Shown: positions 6,670 through 15,006 of the stretch, piece by piece | How positions within the stretch are numbered: the first letter of the stretch is position 1 | Layout of the letters: each line of letters starts with the position of its first letter | Origin: Thermoplasmata archaeon | Lineage (GTDB): Archaea; Thermoplasmatota; Thermoplasmata; Lutacidiplasmatales; UBA184 | Length of the DNA: 64,000 nt | Reading direction: 5' to 3' | Assembly: GCA_021828195.1 (NCBI GenBank) | Contig: JAKASQ010000001.1 | Location: forward strand, 105,202 to 169,201 | The notes under the pieces: model-generated | The model's input: the letters and a program-made list of their open reading frames with translations, nothing else | Told to the model about the DNA's origin: nothing | Databases searched by the model: none | Made by a program: the position numbers and the translations under genes

Positions 6670-9402
6670 ATGCGGCACCGAGGAATCGGGCCGGCAACGC
6701 TCGGCGGAGTCCTCGGTTTCTTGACACTCAGCTCGCTCGTGCTCGCTTCCGGGCCCATGGCTTCGCTCGTACCCCCACTCCCATCCAGCTCCACGCTGCC
6801 CGCTACGGCCGCGGGGGTGGGGAGTGGAGGAGCTCCGGCCGCCCATCCGGCGTCCTACGCGGTAACCTTCACGGAAGAGGGACTCCCGTCGGGGGTGCAT
6901 TGGTCGGTCGTCCTCGCGGGAGCGGCCCAAGACTCCTCCGGGCCGCCCATCGAGTTCTCGGAACCGAACGGAACCTACCCCTTCGTCGTGAATGGCCCGC
7001 AGCCGTACGGCGCGACGCCGGCGGCGGGCACACTGACGGTGGCCGGATCCGGCGTGCAGCAGGTGGTTACCTTCACCACGGCGTCCGAGGGGGTCGTGGC
7101 ATCGGTGCCGGTGGGCTCCCAGCCGGGGTTCGCAGCCTACGATCCGGCCGACGGGTTCGTCTACGTCCCGAACACGGGTGCCGACACCACGACCGTGCTG
7201 AGCGGCACGACCGTGGTCGGAACCGTCCTGGTCGGGGCGCTTCCGTCGTCGGGAATCTACGATCCGCGCAACGGATTGGTCTACGTCCAGGACTTCGGAT
7301 CCGGCATCGTGAGCATCCTGAACGGAACCTCCGTTGTCGGGAAGGTGCCGGTGGGCTCCGATCCCCAGTACGCGACCTTCGACCCGGCCAATGGCTACGT
7401 CTACGTATCGAACTACGGCTCGGACTCGGTGACCGTGCTCAACGGCACGCGCCTGCTCGGCACGGCGGTCACGGGACAAGGACCGACCTCGGCCGCGTGC
7501 GACGCCGCGAGTGGACTTGTCTACGTGCCCAACTACGGCTCGAGCACGGTCACCATCTTGAACGCTACATCGGTCGTAGCGACCTTGGTGGTCGGGACAC
7601 TTCCGGATTCCGCGGTCTACGATCCAGGGAACGGATACGTCTATGTGACGAACCTGGACATGGATTCGGTGACGATACTCTCGGGAACCAGCATCGTCGG
7701 CACGGTCAGCGTCCAGGGTGCGCCGTACTCGGCCACCTACGATCCGGGCGATGGCCTCCTGTACGTCACCAATTACGGCTCGGGAACGGTCAGCCTCTTC
7801 CAAGGTACCGAAGTCGTCGGCACCGTCCGAGTGGGTGCAGGACCCGAGTTCGCGACGTACGACTCCGGTAACGGGTACGTGTACGTGACCAACTCCGGAT
7901 CTGCGACGGTGACGATGGTGAACGGCACGAACGTAGTGGCGACGGTGCCGGTCGGAGAGCTACCGTCCTCCGGCGTCTACGATGCGGGCAACGGCTATCT
8001 CTACGAGACGAACTCGGGCTCGGACAATGTCAGCGTCTTCGCTTCTCGAGCGGCGTACCCGGTAACGTTCACCGAGCGGGGCCTGCCACCGGGCACGCCT
8101 TGGGAGGTTTCCCTGGACGGTGCCTCCGAGCGGTCCGTGAACCCCGTCCTTGCCTTCACCGAACCGAACGGGACCGCATCGTATGCCATCCACGACGTGC
8201 CGGGGTGGCATCAGACCAATCTCTCCTACCGAGGGTCGATCTCCGTGGTGGGATCTGCGGTCCGGGTAACGGCGCTGCAATTCGTTCCGGTGACATACAC
8301 GGTGACCTTCCGCCAGGAAGGGCTCGGGAGCGGTTCGTGGGGCGTGACGTTTGACGGCCGGACCGCTCGGGCCCCGGTGGGCAGTGAAGTCCGCTTCGAC
8401 GGCGTTGCGAACGGGACGTACGGCTACAACGTCTCGGCGTTCGCGGGGTACACGATCCAGGCGCGCCATGGCGATCTCGTCGTGGCCGGCCCGCCCGGGA
8501 CTGTCACGCTACGATTCTCCCAGGTGACCTACGCGGTCAGTTTCGCGGCCGCTGGGCTGCCCAACGGGACGAACTGGGTGGTGGAGTTGGATGGGGTACG
8601 GCAGAATTCGACCCGAACTGCCATCGCCTACCACGAGCCCAACGGCACGTATTCGTACGCTCTCCTCGACGTCTCGGGGTGGCATCAATCCACCATTCCT
8701 TACGCGGGGTGGCTCACGGTGAACGGATCGCTGCGGAGCGAGCCGACCCTCGAATTTTTCGAGGTCACCTATCCGCTGGTTGCCGTAGAGTCGGGGCTGC
8801 CCCTGGGCACGGGGTGGTACCTCAACCTCAGCGACGGGCGCACCATCCGTTCGACCACCAGCGATCTCAGCTTCAGCGAACCGAACGGCACCCAACAGTT
8901 CTCCTTCGGAACGGCGGCCCACTACATCGCGATAGGAGTCCGCAATCTGACCGTCAACGGGGATCCGCTACCCGTACGTTTTTCTATCTCCTTCGTGCCG
9001 ACGTTTGGAATCACCTTTGAGCGGCCCTCCGGGGCAGCCGCCGGGACGCCCTGGACGGTGTATGTGAATGCCACGAGAGGCACCGGTACCGGAGTACCCC
9101 CCTCCCTTAGGTTCCTCCAGACTGCGACGACGAGCAGCGTCCTGGTCTATGTCCCGAATGGGAGCTATGATTACTCTATAGTGGTCTCGGGGAACCCGAC
9201 GCTAATGACCCAGGGGACGGTGACCATGGCGGGATCGCCTATCGTGGCAAACCCATCGGCGTCGGCGAGTACGTTTCTGGGGTACTCCGGTTTGAAGGGC
9301 TTCTACATTCTCGCGGCAGGGGTGGTCACGGTGGTGGCGATTGCGGTGCTGGTCGTCGTGATGCGGCGCAAGCCACCCGCGTCGGCCCCACCCGCGACCT
9401 GA
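6670..9402 (+). CDS. Large secreted, membrane-anchored YVTN beta-propeller surface protein
   Basis: The ATG at 6670 gives 910 aa and places a signal peptide at the N-terminus (MRHRGIGPATLGGVLGFLTL, then a hydrophobic core). Residues about 60-120 form a first FTEEGLPSG-type module. It is followed by about nine YVTN-type propeller blades (pattern YDPxNGxVYVxNxGSxTVTxLNGT). At least four more modules of the same kind come next (FTERGLPPG, FRQEGLGSG, FAAAGLPNG, VESGLPLG). The end is a transmembrane helix (FYILAAGVVTVVAIAVLVVVM) with a short basic tail. Many NGT sequons suggest heavy N-glycosylation. It is likely an S-layer-associated or adhesive protein of a Thermoplasmatota-type cell surface; the ligand is unknown. 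Confidence 0.87.
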   Translation: MRHRGIGPATLGGVLGFLTLSSLVLASGPMASLVPPLPSSSTLPATAAGVGSGGAPAAHPASYAVTFTEEGLPSGVHWSVVLAGAAQDSSGPPIEFSEPNGTYPFVVNGPQPYGATPAAGTLTVAGSGVQQVVTFTTASEGVVASVPVGSQPGFAAYDPADGFVYVPNTGADTTTVLSGTTVVGTVLVGALPSSGIYDPRNGLVYVQDFGSGIVSILNGTSVVGKVPVGSDPQYATFDPANGYVYVSNYGSDSVTVLNGTRLLGTAVTGQGPTSAACDAASGLVYVPNYGSSTVTILNATSVVATLVVGTLPDSAVYDPGNGYVYVTNLDMDSVTILSGTSIVGTVSVQGAPYSATYDPGDGLLYVTNYGSGTVSLFQGTEVVGTVRVGAGPEFATYDSGNGYVYVTNSGSATVTMVNGTNVVATVPVGELPSSGVYDAGNGYLYETNSGSDNVSVFASRAAYPVTFTERGLPPGTPWEVSLDGASERSVNPVLAFTEPNGTASYAIHDVPGWHQTNLSYRGSISVVGSAVRVTALQFVPVTYTVTFRQEGLGSGSWGVTFDGRTARAPVGSEVRFDGVANGTYGYNVSAFAGYTIQARHGDLVVAGPPGTVTLRFSQVTYAVSFAAAGLPNGTNWVVELDGVRQNSTRTAIAYHEPNGTYSYALLDVSGWHQSTIPYAGWLTVNGSLRSEPTLEFFEVTYPLVAVESGLPLGTGWYLNLSDGRTIRSTTSDLSFSEPNGTQQFSFGTAAHYIAIGVRNLTVNGDPLPVRFSISFVPTFGITFERPSGAAAGTPWTVYVNATRGTGTGVPPSLRFLQTATTSSVLVYVPNGSYDYSIVVSGNPTLMTQGTVTMAGSPIVANPSASASTFLGYSGLKGFYILAAGVVTVVAIAVLVVVMRRKPPASAPPAT

Positions 9403-9428
9403 GCCGTGGTTCACCGGAACACTGCTTC

Positions 9429-9626
9429 CTATCGGGCGCGCACCTCCGCCATCCAGGTGACCGGTGAACCCACCCGGTCCGCGGGACTCTCATCCGCCGG
9501 GCCAGTAGCTGGCACGCCGCTCCGCACCAGGCTCTCCGTGATGCGCAACCGCGCGTAGAACCACGTTGCCCGCCGCCAATGGCTCTCAAGCAACTCATCT
9601 ATTCCCGGCGTCTTCGCAATCATCAC
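9429..9626 (-). CDS. Hypothetical 65-aa protein of uncertain reality
   Basis: This short ORF starts with two ATGs and has high GC at the third codon position. Its first 35 residues look protein-like (TPGIDELLESHWRRATWFYARLRI), while the rest is not distinctive. No family was recognised. It lies at the edge of the scar region next to tRNA-Ile and may be a remnant rather than a gene. Confidence 0.3.
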   Translation of the reverse strand: MMIAKTPGIDELLESHWRRATWFYARLRITESLVRSGVPATGPADESPADRVGSPVTWMAEVRAR

Positions 9627-9686
9627 CTTTGCGGCCTTAACGCGCCCGCGAGTCGTCGATGAGCCCGTTCGTTCTTCCGACCGGTA

Positions 9687-9941
9687 TCAACGAGAGTAGG
9701 TGAGAGTGTAGTTTACTTGCTGTCCGTACTGCGCGGGCGAGGAGTTAGCCCCGAAGGTGTAGTTCCCGCCCGCAGATAGGAAGGCACACTCGCCTGCCGT
9801 ACCCATGCTCCCGCATGGGGACCATCGATAGCCACTGTGCCCCGAGAAATCCAGCACGGCCTGTCCGTTGGTAACATCGATCCAATGTATCTGTTCCCGC
9901 GCTTGAGCGGGCCCGGGTAGCGCTCGCAGGAACGGGCTCGC
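9687..9941 (-). pseudogene. 3' remnant of a secreted protein gene, no start codon
   Basis: One reverse frame is open from an upstream TGA (9944-9942) to a TGA at 9689-9687 and reads as a convincing secreted-protein C-terminus: QIHWIDVTNGQAVLDFSGHS, then CAFLSAGGNYTFGANSSPAQ and VNYTLTYSR. It has two Cys and NYT-type sequons but no usable start, so the ORF track misses it. The composition matches extracellular proteins of this organism (compare the YVTN proteins). I read it as the end of a larger surface-protein gene left after a deletion in this scar region. The parent family was not identified. Confidence 0.5.
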
Positions 9942-10018
9942 TCACCGGATGACGGAAGGTCCGTTCGGCGAAGCGGACTCCCTGTTCTCGGGACTCGCAT
10001 CCTCCCTCGTGAGCTGAA

Positions 10019-10363
10019 TCACTTCCATCCGATCCATCCGGTCCGCAATGCGCCGGTCTTCACGGCGTACCAGCTCGTCTTGATGTACAGCTGCGGGCGG
10101 CCGGCCCGACGCTCCGTCCCGACCCTGTCGAGCGCCCTGGAGGGGAACGTCTTGTTAGGGCGTTCGGCGGCGATCTTTGTTAGGATATCAGGGTCAAGCC
10201 CGCTTCGCCGGCAGAACAGCTCCAGCTGTTCGAGTTGGGCTCTTGTGGTGCTCGGGCGGCGGTGGTCTTTAATCCACCCCTGAATGTCCGCGTTCGTGAG
10301 GAGGGTCGCTTTGCGCTCTCGCGGAGTTCGTTCGGACGCCACCCGGAAGACCACCCGGGTCAT
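10019..10363 (-). pseudogene. Truncated tyrosine recombinase (integrase), N-terminal SAM-like domain only
   Basis: This 114-aa ORF resembles the N-terminal core-binding domain of archaeal tyrosine recombinases: LTNADIQGWIKDHRRPSTTR, then LELFCRRSGLDPDILTKIAAE, then GTERRAGRPQLYIKTSWYAV. In full-length relatives this is followed by a second helix (VKxWLRxN) and a catalytic domain with R-H-R-Y residues. Here the frame changes to KTGALRTGWIGWK and stops, and no catalytic domain is visible downstream. It begins 40 bp from tRNA-Ile, a typical integration target, and so probably marks an old integrated element. Confidence 0.6.
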
Positions 10364-10402
10364 GCCGGAGGGCCTCCAAGAGCGTTATTGTCCCTTCTAC
10401 AT

Positions 10403-10477
10403 GGGCCCATAGCTTAGTTTGGCTGGAGCACCCGGCTGATAACCGGGAGGTCGTCGGTTCAAATCCGACTGGGCCCA
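10403..10477 (+). tRNA. tRNA-Ile (anticodon GAU)
   Basis: This is a 75-nt cloverleaf. The acceptor stem GGGCCCA pairs with TGGGCCC, followed by discriminator A. The anticodon stem CCCGG/CCGGG encloses the loop CTGATAA with anticodon GAT. The T arm GTCGG-TTCAAAT-CCGAC is perfect. CCA is not encoded, as in most archaea. The minus-strand ORFs containing VGFEPTTSRLSAGCSSQ are the usual false translations of a tRNA gene. Confidence 0.96.
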
Positions 10478-10603
10478 CTTACCGTCAGAGAATCGCCGCG
10501 TTTCTGAGACACCGTTCGCCGTTGGGATAGCGAAATCGCGGGTCCCACGCCCCCTCGGATGTGGGCGTCTAGAAGAGCCAGTTCGACCAACATCTCCTCC
10601 TGA

Positions 10604-10702
10604 CCAACCGTGCCACCGGCGGTTCTCGGGATCCCACCGCAGGCCAAGCTCGCGCCGTGCCGCGCGGTGGTCGTACGTCGTGGGGCTCCCGGGCAGGAGC
10701 AC
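10604..10702 (-). pseudogene. Fragment resembling a DUF5710-like mini-domain
   Basis: The reverse reading gives LLPGSPTTYDHRAARRELGL followed by RWDPENRRWHGWSG. This resembles the short DUF5710 pattern in which a basic helix leads to LGxRWDxxxRxW. The same frame continues a few residues upstream without a good start and runs downstream into non-coding-looking sequence and the antisense tRNA. It is probably a leftover of a mobile-element gene; such domains often sit in plasmid or integrated-element proteins. Support is limited to about 30 residues. Confidence 0.3.
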
Positions 10703-10927
10703 CGTGCGCTCGGGGGACGGATTCGCGTCGAGCGGTGCGAGTGACGCGCGCGCCCGATGGCCGAACCGCCATCAGCGCGACAAGGAACGGATGTTGAGAC
10801 CTGCCTGAACCGCGGCCGAATGACTAAACGGATGCAGCGGGGGTGGGTTTCCCGTGCCGGATCCACGGAAAGCGATGCGACCGCTCTACACCGGCCTGAA
10901 GGTCCGGTCATTCAGGCCGCGAAGAGC

Positions 10928-11932
10928 TCAGCGGGCTTCCTCGACCCGCTTCAGAACCCGGAGAGCCTTCAACGTGATCCACTTGCTGGGCCTGCCCGGC
11001 TCCTCGATCACGAGCGGTTTGATCTTCCTCTTGTCCGGATGGACGGTCATTCCCGGCCCCACGTCCGGATGCGACCGGTCCATGAGCCAGCTCCCGTCGC
11101 TCCGGCGCTTCTCCATCAGGATCTTCAGCGCCGGTTGGAGCCGCCGATCGCCACCGAATCCCAGCTGGGTGAGCACATCGAGCCCGACCAAAATGTCGTA
11201 GAAGTAGTGGTTCGGATAGTGGAGCCTGAGCCAGGGGGCGTATGGCCGGCCCTCCTCGAACAGCTTTCGCTCGAGATAGAACTCCGCACCCATCGAGATT
11301 CCCCGCTCCATCTTGGGCGAGCGCTTCGCCTTCGGGAGAGCTGCGAAGGCGGCGAGAGGTTCCCACACGTCCAGTGAACCCGGCGTATCCTGGGAACAAT
11401 TCCATCCGCCATCCTCCCGCTGATCCTCGAGCAACCAGTCGTAGAGCTTTCGGACCCGGATGTCGTCAGCGTGCCCGAACCGGGTCATCATTCGGGCGGT
11501 GTTCGCCGAGATGCACGCTTCCTCGTAGAAGAAGTTGAACGGTGAGCCGCGCCGGAGTTTGTACTCGAAAATGAGGTCCGCGATCTTCTTGATCCGCGAG
11601 TTCGTCGCGTCGAGTCCAAAGTCCGACAAGACCAGGGCCCTCCAATTCGTAGAGAGGAAGGGAGGGAAGTAGAGGAAGTCGACCCACTCCCGGACGTTCT
11701 TCGGCTCGTGCGCCTCCCAGAATCCCTTGGACCCCTGCTGCCTCAGTTGGTCGTACGCCCATCCAACGCGGGCGATTCTCGAGCGGGCCGACCGCACTTC
11801 AGGATCGTCATCCTTACGCCCCAAAAGGTCGACCAGCGTGTAGTACCTCGCGGCAGGCTGGTCGCCCTCCAAGAGCCACTGGATGATCCGGGCGTCTTCG
11901 TCGGGGCGGACGGATTTTGAATACTCGTTCAT
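10928..11932 (-). CDS. Alpha/alpha-toroid (terpenoid cyclase/prenyltransferase fold) protein, paralogue 1
   Basis: This 334-aa protein is built of repeated helical hairpins with QW-like motifs (LLEDQREDGGWNCSQ, LLEGDQPAARYYTLVDLLG, MEKRRSDGSWLMD), the pattern of the prenyltransferase/squalene-cyclase toroid. The acidic DxDD motif of squalene-hopene cyclases is absent, so cyclase activity is unlikely. Proteins of this type are sometimes labelled squalene cyclase or prenyltransferase beta-like without evidence. A paralogue with the same start (ARxxxxWLLEDDQPAxRYxTL) and end (RPSKxITLxAxRVLxRV) lies at 31873-32862. A TATA-like box precedes the start. The function is unknown. Confidence 0.8.
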   Translation of the reverse strand: MNEYSKSVRPDEDARIIQWLLEGDQPAARYYTLVDLLGRKDDDPEVRSARSRIARVGWAYDQLRQQGSKGFWEAHEPKNVREWVDFLYFPPFLSTNWRALVLSDFGLDATNSRIKKIADLIFEYKLRRGSPFNFFYEEACISANTARMMTRFGHADDIRVRKLYDWLLEDQREDGGWNCSQDTPGSLDVWEPLAAFAALPKAKRSPKMERGISMGAEFYLERKLFEEGRPYAPWLRLHYPNHYFYDILVGLDVLTQLGFGGDRRLQPALKILMEKRRSDGSWLMDRSHPDVGPGMTVHPDKRKIKPLVIEEPGRPSKWITLKALRVLKRVEEAR

Positions 11933-11967
11933 CGCCAGGTAAGCCTCTGCTTGTCACTGCCTCCCTC

Positions 11968-11976
11968 CGTATATGA
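11968..11976 (-). promoter_or_regulatory. TATA-like box for toroid paralogue 1
   Basis: Read on the minus strand this is CATATAC, 37-43 nt upstream of the ATG at 11932, in otherwise GC-rich sequence. Confidence 0.35.
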
Positions 11977-12612
11977 ACCGTCTACGGTGGTAGTGGAACG
12001 GCCGGTCCTCCCCACCGCGTTGATCACCTCGCTCGGAGCCCACTTGAGGCGATCCCGATCTCCCACCCCGACCGGGTCGGAAGCCGGACCACTGACCACG
12101 GACCACCTTCCTTTACCTCACCGGGCTGGGGATCAATCGACTCGAGTTCAACCTCGAGAGTGAGGATGGATGATGCCTACCGTGGGTGGGACCCCGCCTT
12201 CGGAGTCCCACTCCTGGAGGGCGTCCCTTCTCCCGCAACGGATTCGGTGTGCCTCCAGCGCCTGCACAGAGGATCCTGAGAGGGCGGATACGGGCTCTTC
12301 ATGAAGGAGGGGCGCCCGAGGACCGGGCCGCGATCCACGCGCGGAACGAGAGTGCCCCGGCGGGAACTGTGGAGACTTGGACCGTCGAGGGGATCCGCGG
12401 TCGCCCGCACGGCGGGGTCCGTGGGGAAGTTGACGAAGCGCTAAGTTGAGGTCCCATCCACCGGTTAGCGTTCCCCTTCCTTCTTGTGCCCGTCCTCGCG
12501 ACAGGGCCGTCGCGCGACGGGCCCCCGATATGGGTGGTATGCTGAGACCCCGGGAGATCCGGTAAGGCTCAGTCCGTCCCAAGCACTAAAGGCACCCGCT
12601 CATGCGGAGGTG
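11977..12612. other. About 640 bp without a supportable gene
   Basis: Both strands have open frames here (for example 12148-12582 minus and 12186-12449 plus), but they are Arg/Pro/Gly/Ser-rich shadows with no domain, no ribosome-binding site and no clear codon pattern. The stretch may hold decayed coding sequence. The last bases contain a Shine-Dalgarno-like GGAGGTG directly before the MBL-fold gene. Confidence 0.4.
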
Positions 12613-13542
12613 ATGACGAACACTCCATCCCTTCCGTCCGAAAATTACACTTTCGAGACTATCGGGGACGGAGTCACATTCGCCCGTGCGCGACGTGAAC
12701 GCACAGCCCTTTCCAACACGGACCTTGCCGATCTAGGGCGGTCCACCCGGGTTTTCGACACTAGCTCGACGTTGCACTCGGCCCAGGATGTTCGTACGGC
12801 GTCGATGGCACTTACCCATCGATTCCCATCCCTGAGTGTGAACAGTCACGGGCATCTGGATCACGTCGTCGGCAACCAGGTGTTCGCGGACCGACCGATG
12901 TACGCGTCCCGACGAACTGTCGAGATTCTCCTCGATAAACGTGCCGAGATGGAGACGGAACTGAGCCCGGAGAAGCTCGAGGCTGAAATTCGAGAGTTTG
13001 AGCGGTAGCGGAGCGCGCAATCTACCGAAGCCGGACGGGCGGCCTATGATTCCGTTCTGAGAGTCAACCGGCGGCTTCTGGAGGAGACAATCGATCTGCG
13101 ATTCACCCCGCCGTCGACCGGCTTCGATGGGGTGCTTCGGCTACCGGGAGAGCGGGATGCATCATTGATGAGCTTCGGCAGCGGGCACACCGAGAGCGAC
13201 ACGTTGCTGTTCCTCGCGAACGATCGCATTCTCTTCGCCGGGGACTTGATCGTTGCCCAGAACCACCCAAACCTCACATCCGGGGATCCGGAGCATTGGC
13301 TCACCGTGCTGGACAAGATTGATGATTTGCGACCGGAACGGATTGCGACGGGCCACGGACCTGTGGGGTCGGCCGAAACGGTCGCGGAGATACGGGACTA
13401 CCTCGCCACCGTCCTCGAACTAGCTCGGGAGAGAACTGCTCCTGAGATTCCAACACGATTTCGCTCGTGGGCAGAGCCAGACCAGTTCAGTTCGAACATC
13501 GCCTACGTTCGATTGCGGCAAGCCGCTGCGACACCGAAGTGA
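12613..13542 (+). pseudogene. MBL-fold hydrolase gene interrupted by one in-frame TAG
   Basis: The ATG at 12613 opens a metallo-beta-lactamase-fold protein with the metal motif NSHGHLDHVVGN. At 13006-13008 the frame meets TAG, but the same frame continues without interruption to 13542. The continuation holds the rest of the fold: a helical stretch, SFGSGHTESDTLLFLANDRI, LFAGDLIVAQNH, ATGHGPVGS and a C-terminal FRSWAEPDQFSSNIAYVRL. The two ORFs in the track are therefore one 309-codon gene. The intact paralogue at 18010-18963 shows the same order of motifs. It could be a nonsense mutation, a sequencing error or, less likely, a recoded UAG; other genes here use TAG as a normal stop. Confidence 0.8.
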
Positions 13543-13689
13543 GGGCATCGCGCAAGCGCCCACCGGTCGACGTGTGGCAGGGACAAGAACGGGTTCGCCG
13601 CGTCGGCGGTCTCACAGGCCTTGCGCCGGTCCGAAGAGGGTCATTCCTTCCTTGAGGATCGCAGATGCTCACCCCCCGATGCGGCCGCG

Positions 13690-14649
13690 CTAGAAAACCG
13701 CCGCTCCCGGCCGCTCTTTCGGCATCGCGACCGAGACGCCCAGGTCTCGGGACTCCGCGAGTTCGTACATCATCTCCGCCAGCATCAATTCCTCCCAAGC
13801 AGCACCCGTATTGAGGATGATGCGGGTGGACGTTTGGTCGCGTGCCGAGCGGTCGGCTATTCCTTCGCCGAGCGGATGGAGCTTGGCGCGTCGCGCGTCC
13901 GGCTCGAACAGACCTCCCGGCCCGCTCGCCTGTGCGACGCTGTCAGTCCAGATGCGCGTGGCCGAGTCCAAGAGCCGAACGTCGATCTCGGGACGTCGAT
14001 AGGCGCTGATGCTCAGGAGCAGCTTCGGCTCTACAGCCATCTCCGACGTGACGACCGTGCTCTCACCCGAGGTCACGAGGATGACCGCCGGCACGCTCCG
14101 GACGACCTCTGCGGCGTCCTGGCCAAGCTCGATCCGAAGACCAAGTACACGCTCCGCCCACGCGCGGAACTCCTCTCGTCGAGCCAAGGTCGGGCTCCAC
14201 GCGACCACACGGCTCGGTCGCAACACGGAGGCGATGCAGGCGAGGGCGTTCCGGGCCTGGTCACCGGTTCCGATGAACCCGACCTCTCGCACGCCCGGCT
14301 CCGCGAGGTGGAGAGCTGCGGCCAGGGCCGCCCCGGTGCGAAGATTCCCGACGAGACGGCCGACGAAGATGGCCCGAACATCCATGCTCGAGTACCCATA
14401 GAGCGCCACCACCTGTTCCCCTCGGTCGTATCCCTCGGCGTTGTAGGCGTAGGAGCGGTAACCCAGCAGGTCTTCGGAAGGGATCGCGGCTCCCGCCCAG
14501 GCGAGGAACGTCCCACGGGCATCGAAGCGGCTCCGGGGGAACGTCACGATATCTCCCCGGGCGTCGGCTCGGTACCCCGCCTCCATGCGCTCGACCACCT
14601 TGGGGAGGTCCACCAGCTCTTGAATATCGAGGTCCCGAAGGATCCGCAT
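13690..14649 (-). CDS. Ornithine cyclodeaminase / mu-crystallin family protein
   Basis: This 319-aa protein matches the OCD/mu-crystallin family in length. Its N-terminus is MRILRDLDIQELVDLPKVVE. A substrate-side region contains GDIVTFPRSR, and the Rossmann motif VGFIGTGDQARNAL binds NAD(P). The C-terminal half includes STRIILNTGAAWEELMLAEM. Members act as ornithine cyclodeaminase, alanine dehydrogenase, ketimine reductase or enzymes of N-modified amino-acid synthesis, so the substrate cannot be assigned. No neighbouring gene points to a pathway. Confidence 0.82.
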   Translation of the reverse strand: MRILRDLDIQELVDLPKVVERMEAGYRADARGDIVTFPRSRFDARGTFLAWAGAAIPSEDLLGYRSYAYNAEGYDRGEQVVALYGYSSMDVRAIFVGRLVGNLRTGAALAAALHLAEPGVREVGFIGTGDQARNALACIASVLRPSRVVAWSPTLARREEFRAWAERVLGLRIELGQDAAEVVRSVPAVILVTSGESTVVTSEMAVEPKLLLSISAYRRPEIDVRLLDSATRIWTDSVAQASGPGGLFEPDARRAKLHPLGEGIADRSARDQTSTRIILNTGAAWEELMLAEMMYELAESRDLGVSVAMPKERPGAAVF

Positions 14650-15006
14650 AGTGATCGCTCGCCCTGACCAGAGCCGGTCGTGATAATGGGCTTGCGGGTT
14701 CGGCGGCCTCGACGGCCCTTCACGTGATCATCGACGCGGAGCGAGCGCGACGACCGGAGCATGGGGTGGGCCTTTGCAGGGTCCAGAGGGTTGCCGGGTC
14801 CGCGCGGGGTGTGGGAACCGAGGTCCCGCCATGGTTGCTGCACTGACGGGGAGTGTCCTAGATTCCCTAGGAGCCTCAAGGGAACAACGGGAGGCCATCC
14901 CCGATACCGGACACCCTTTTCTGAGCAGCCTTCGCCACCCGATAACGAACAGAACCGGTGCCAGACCCGTGCTCGCGGCAGGCTGAGAAGAGAGAGTTAC
15001 TCCGCG
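14650..15006. other. Divergent intergenic region, 357 bp, no gene seen
   Basis: It separates the OCD-like and NmrA-like genes. The + strand ORFs crossing it (for example 14774-14986) are upstream extensions without family resemblance. No clear TATA box or structured RNA was recognised. Confidence 0.35.

Noticed and set aside
6421-7803. 460-aa ORF on the minus strand
   Set aside because: It is antisense to the YVTN gene. Its Arg/His/Gly-rich repeats mirror the propeller repeats of the real gene.
10269-10702. Minus-strand ORFs containing VGFEPTTSRLSAGCSSQ or SDLNRRPPGYQPGAPAK
   Set aside because: These are translations of the antisense strand of tRNA-Ile, a well-known annotation artefact.
12613-13542. 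Pyrrolysine as the explanation for the in-frame TAG
   Set aside because: TAG ends several clearly complete genes here (MarR, cupin, SDR, zinc ribbon). The protein is not a methylamine methyltransferase, and no pyl gene is in the window. It is kept only as an outside possibility.
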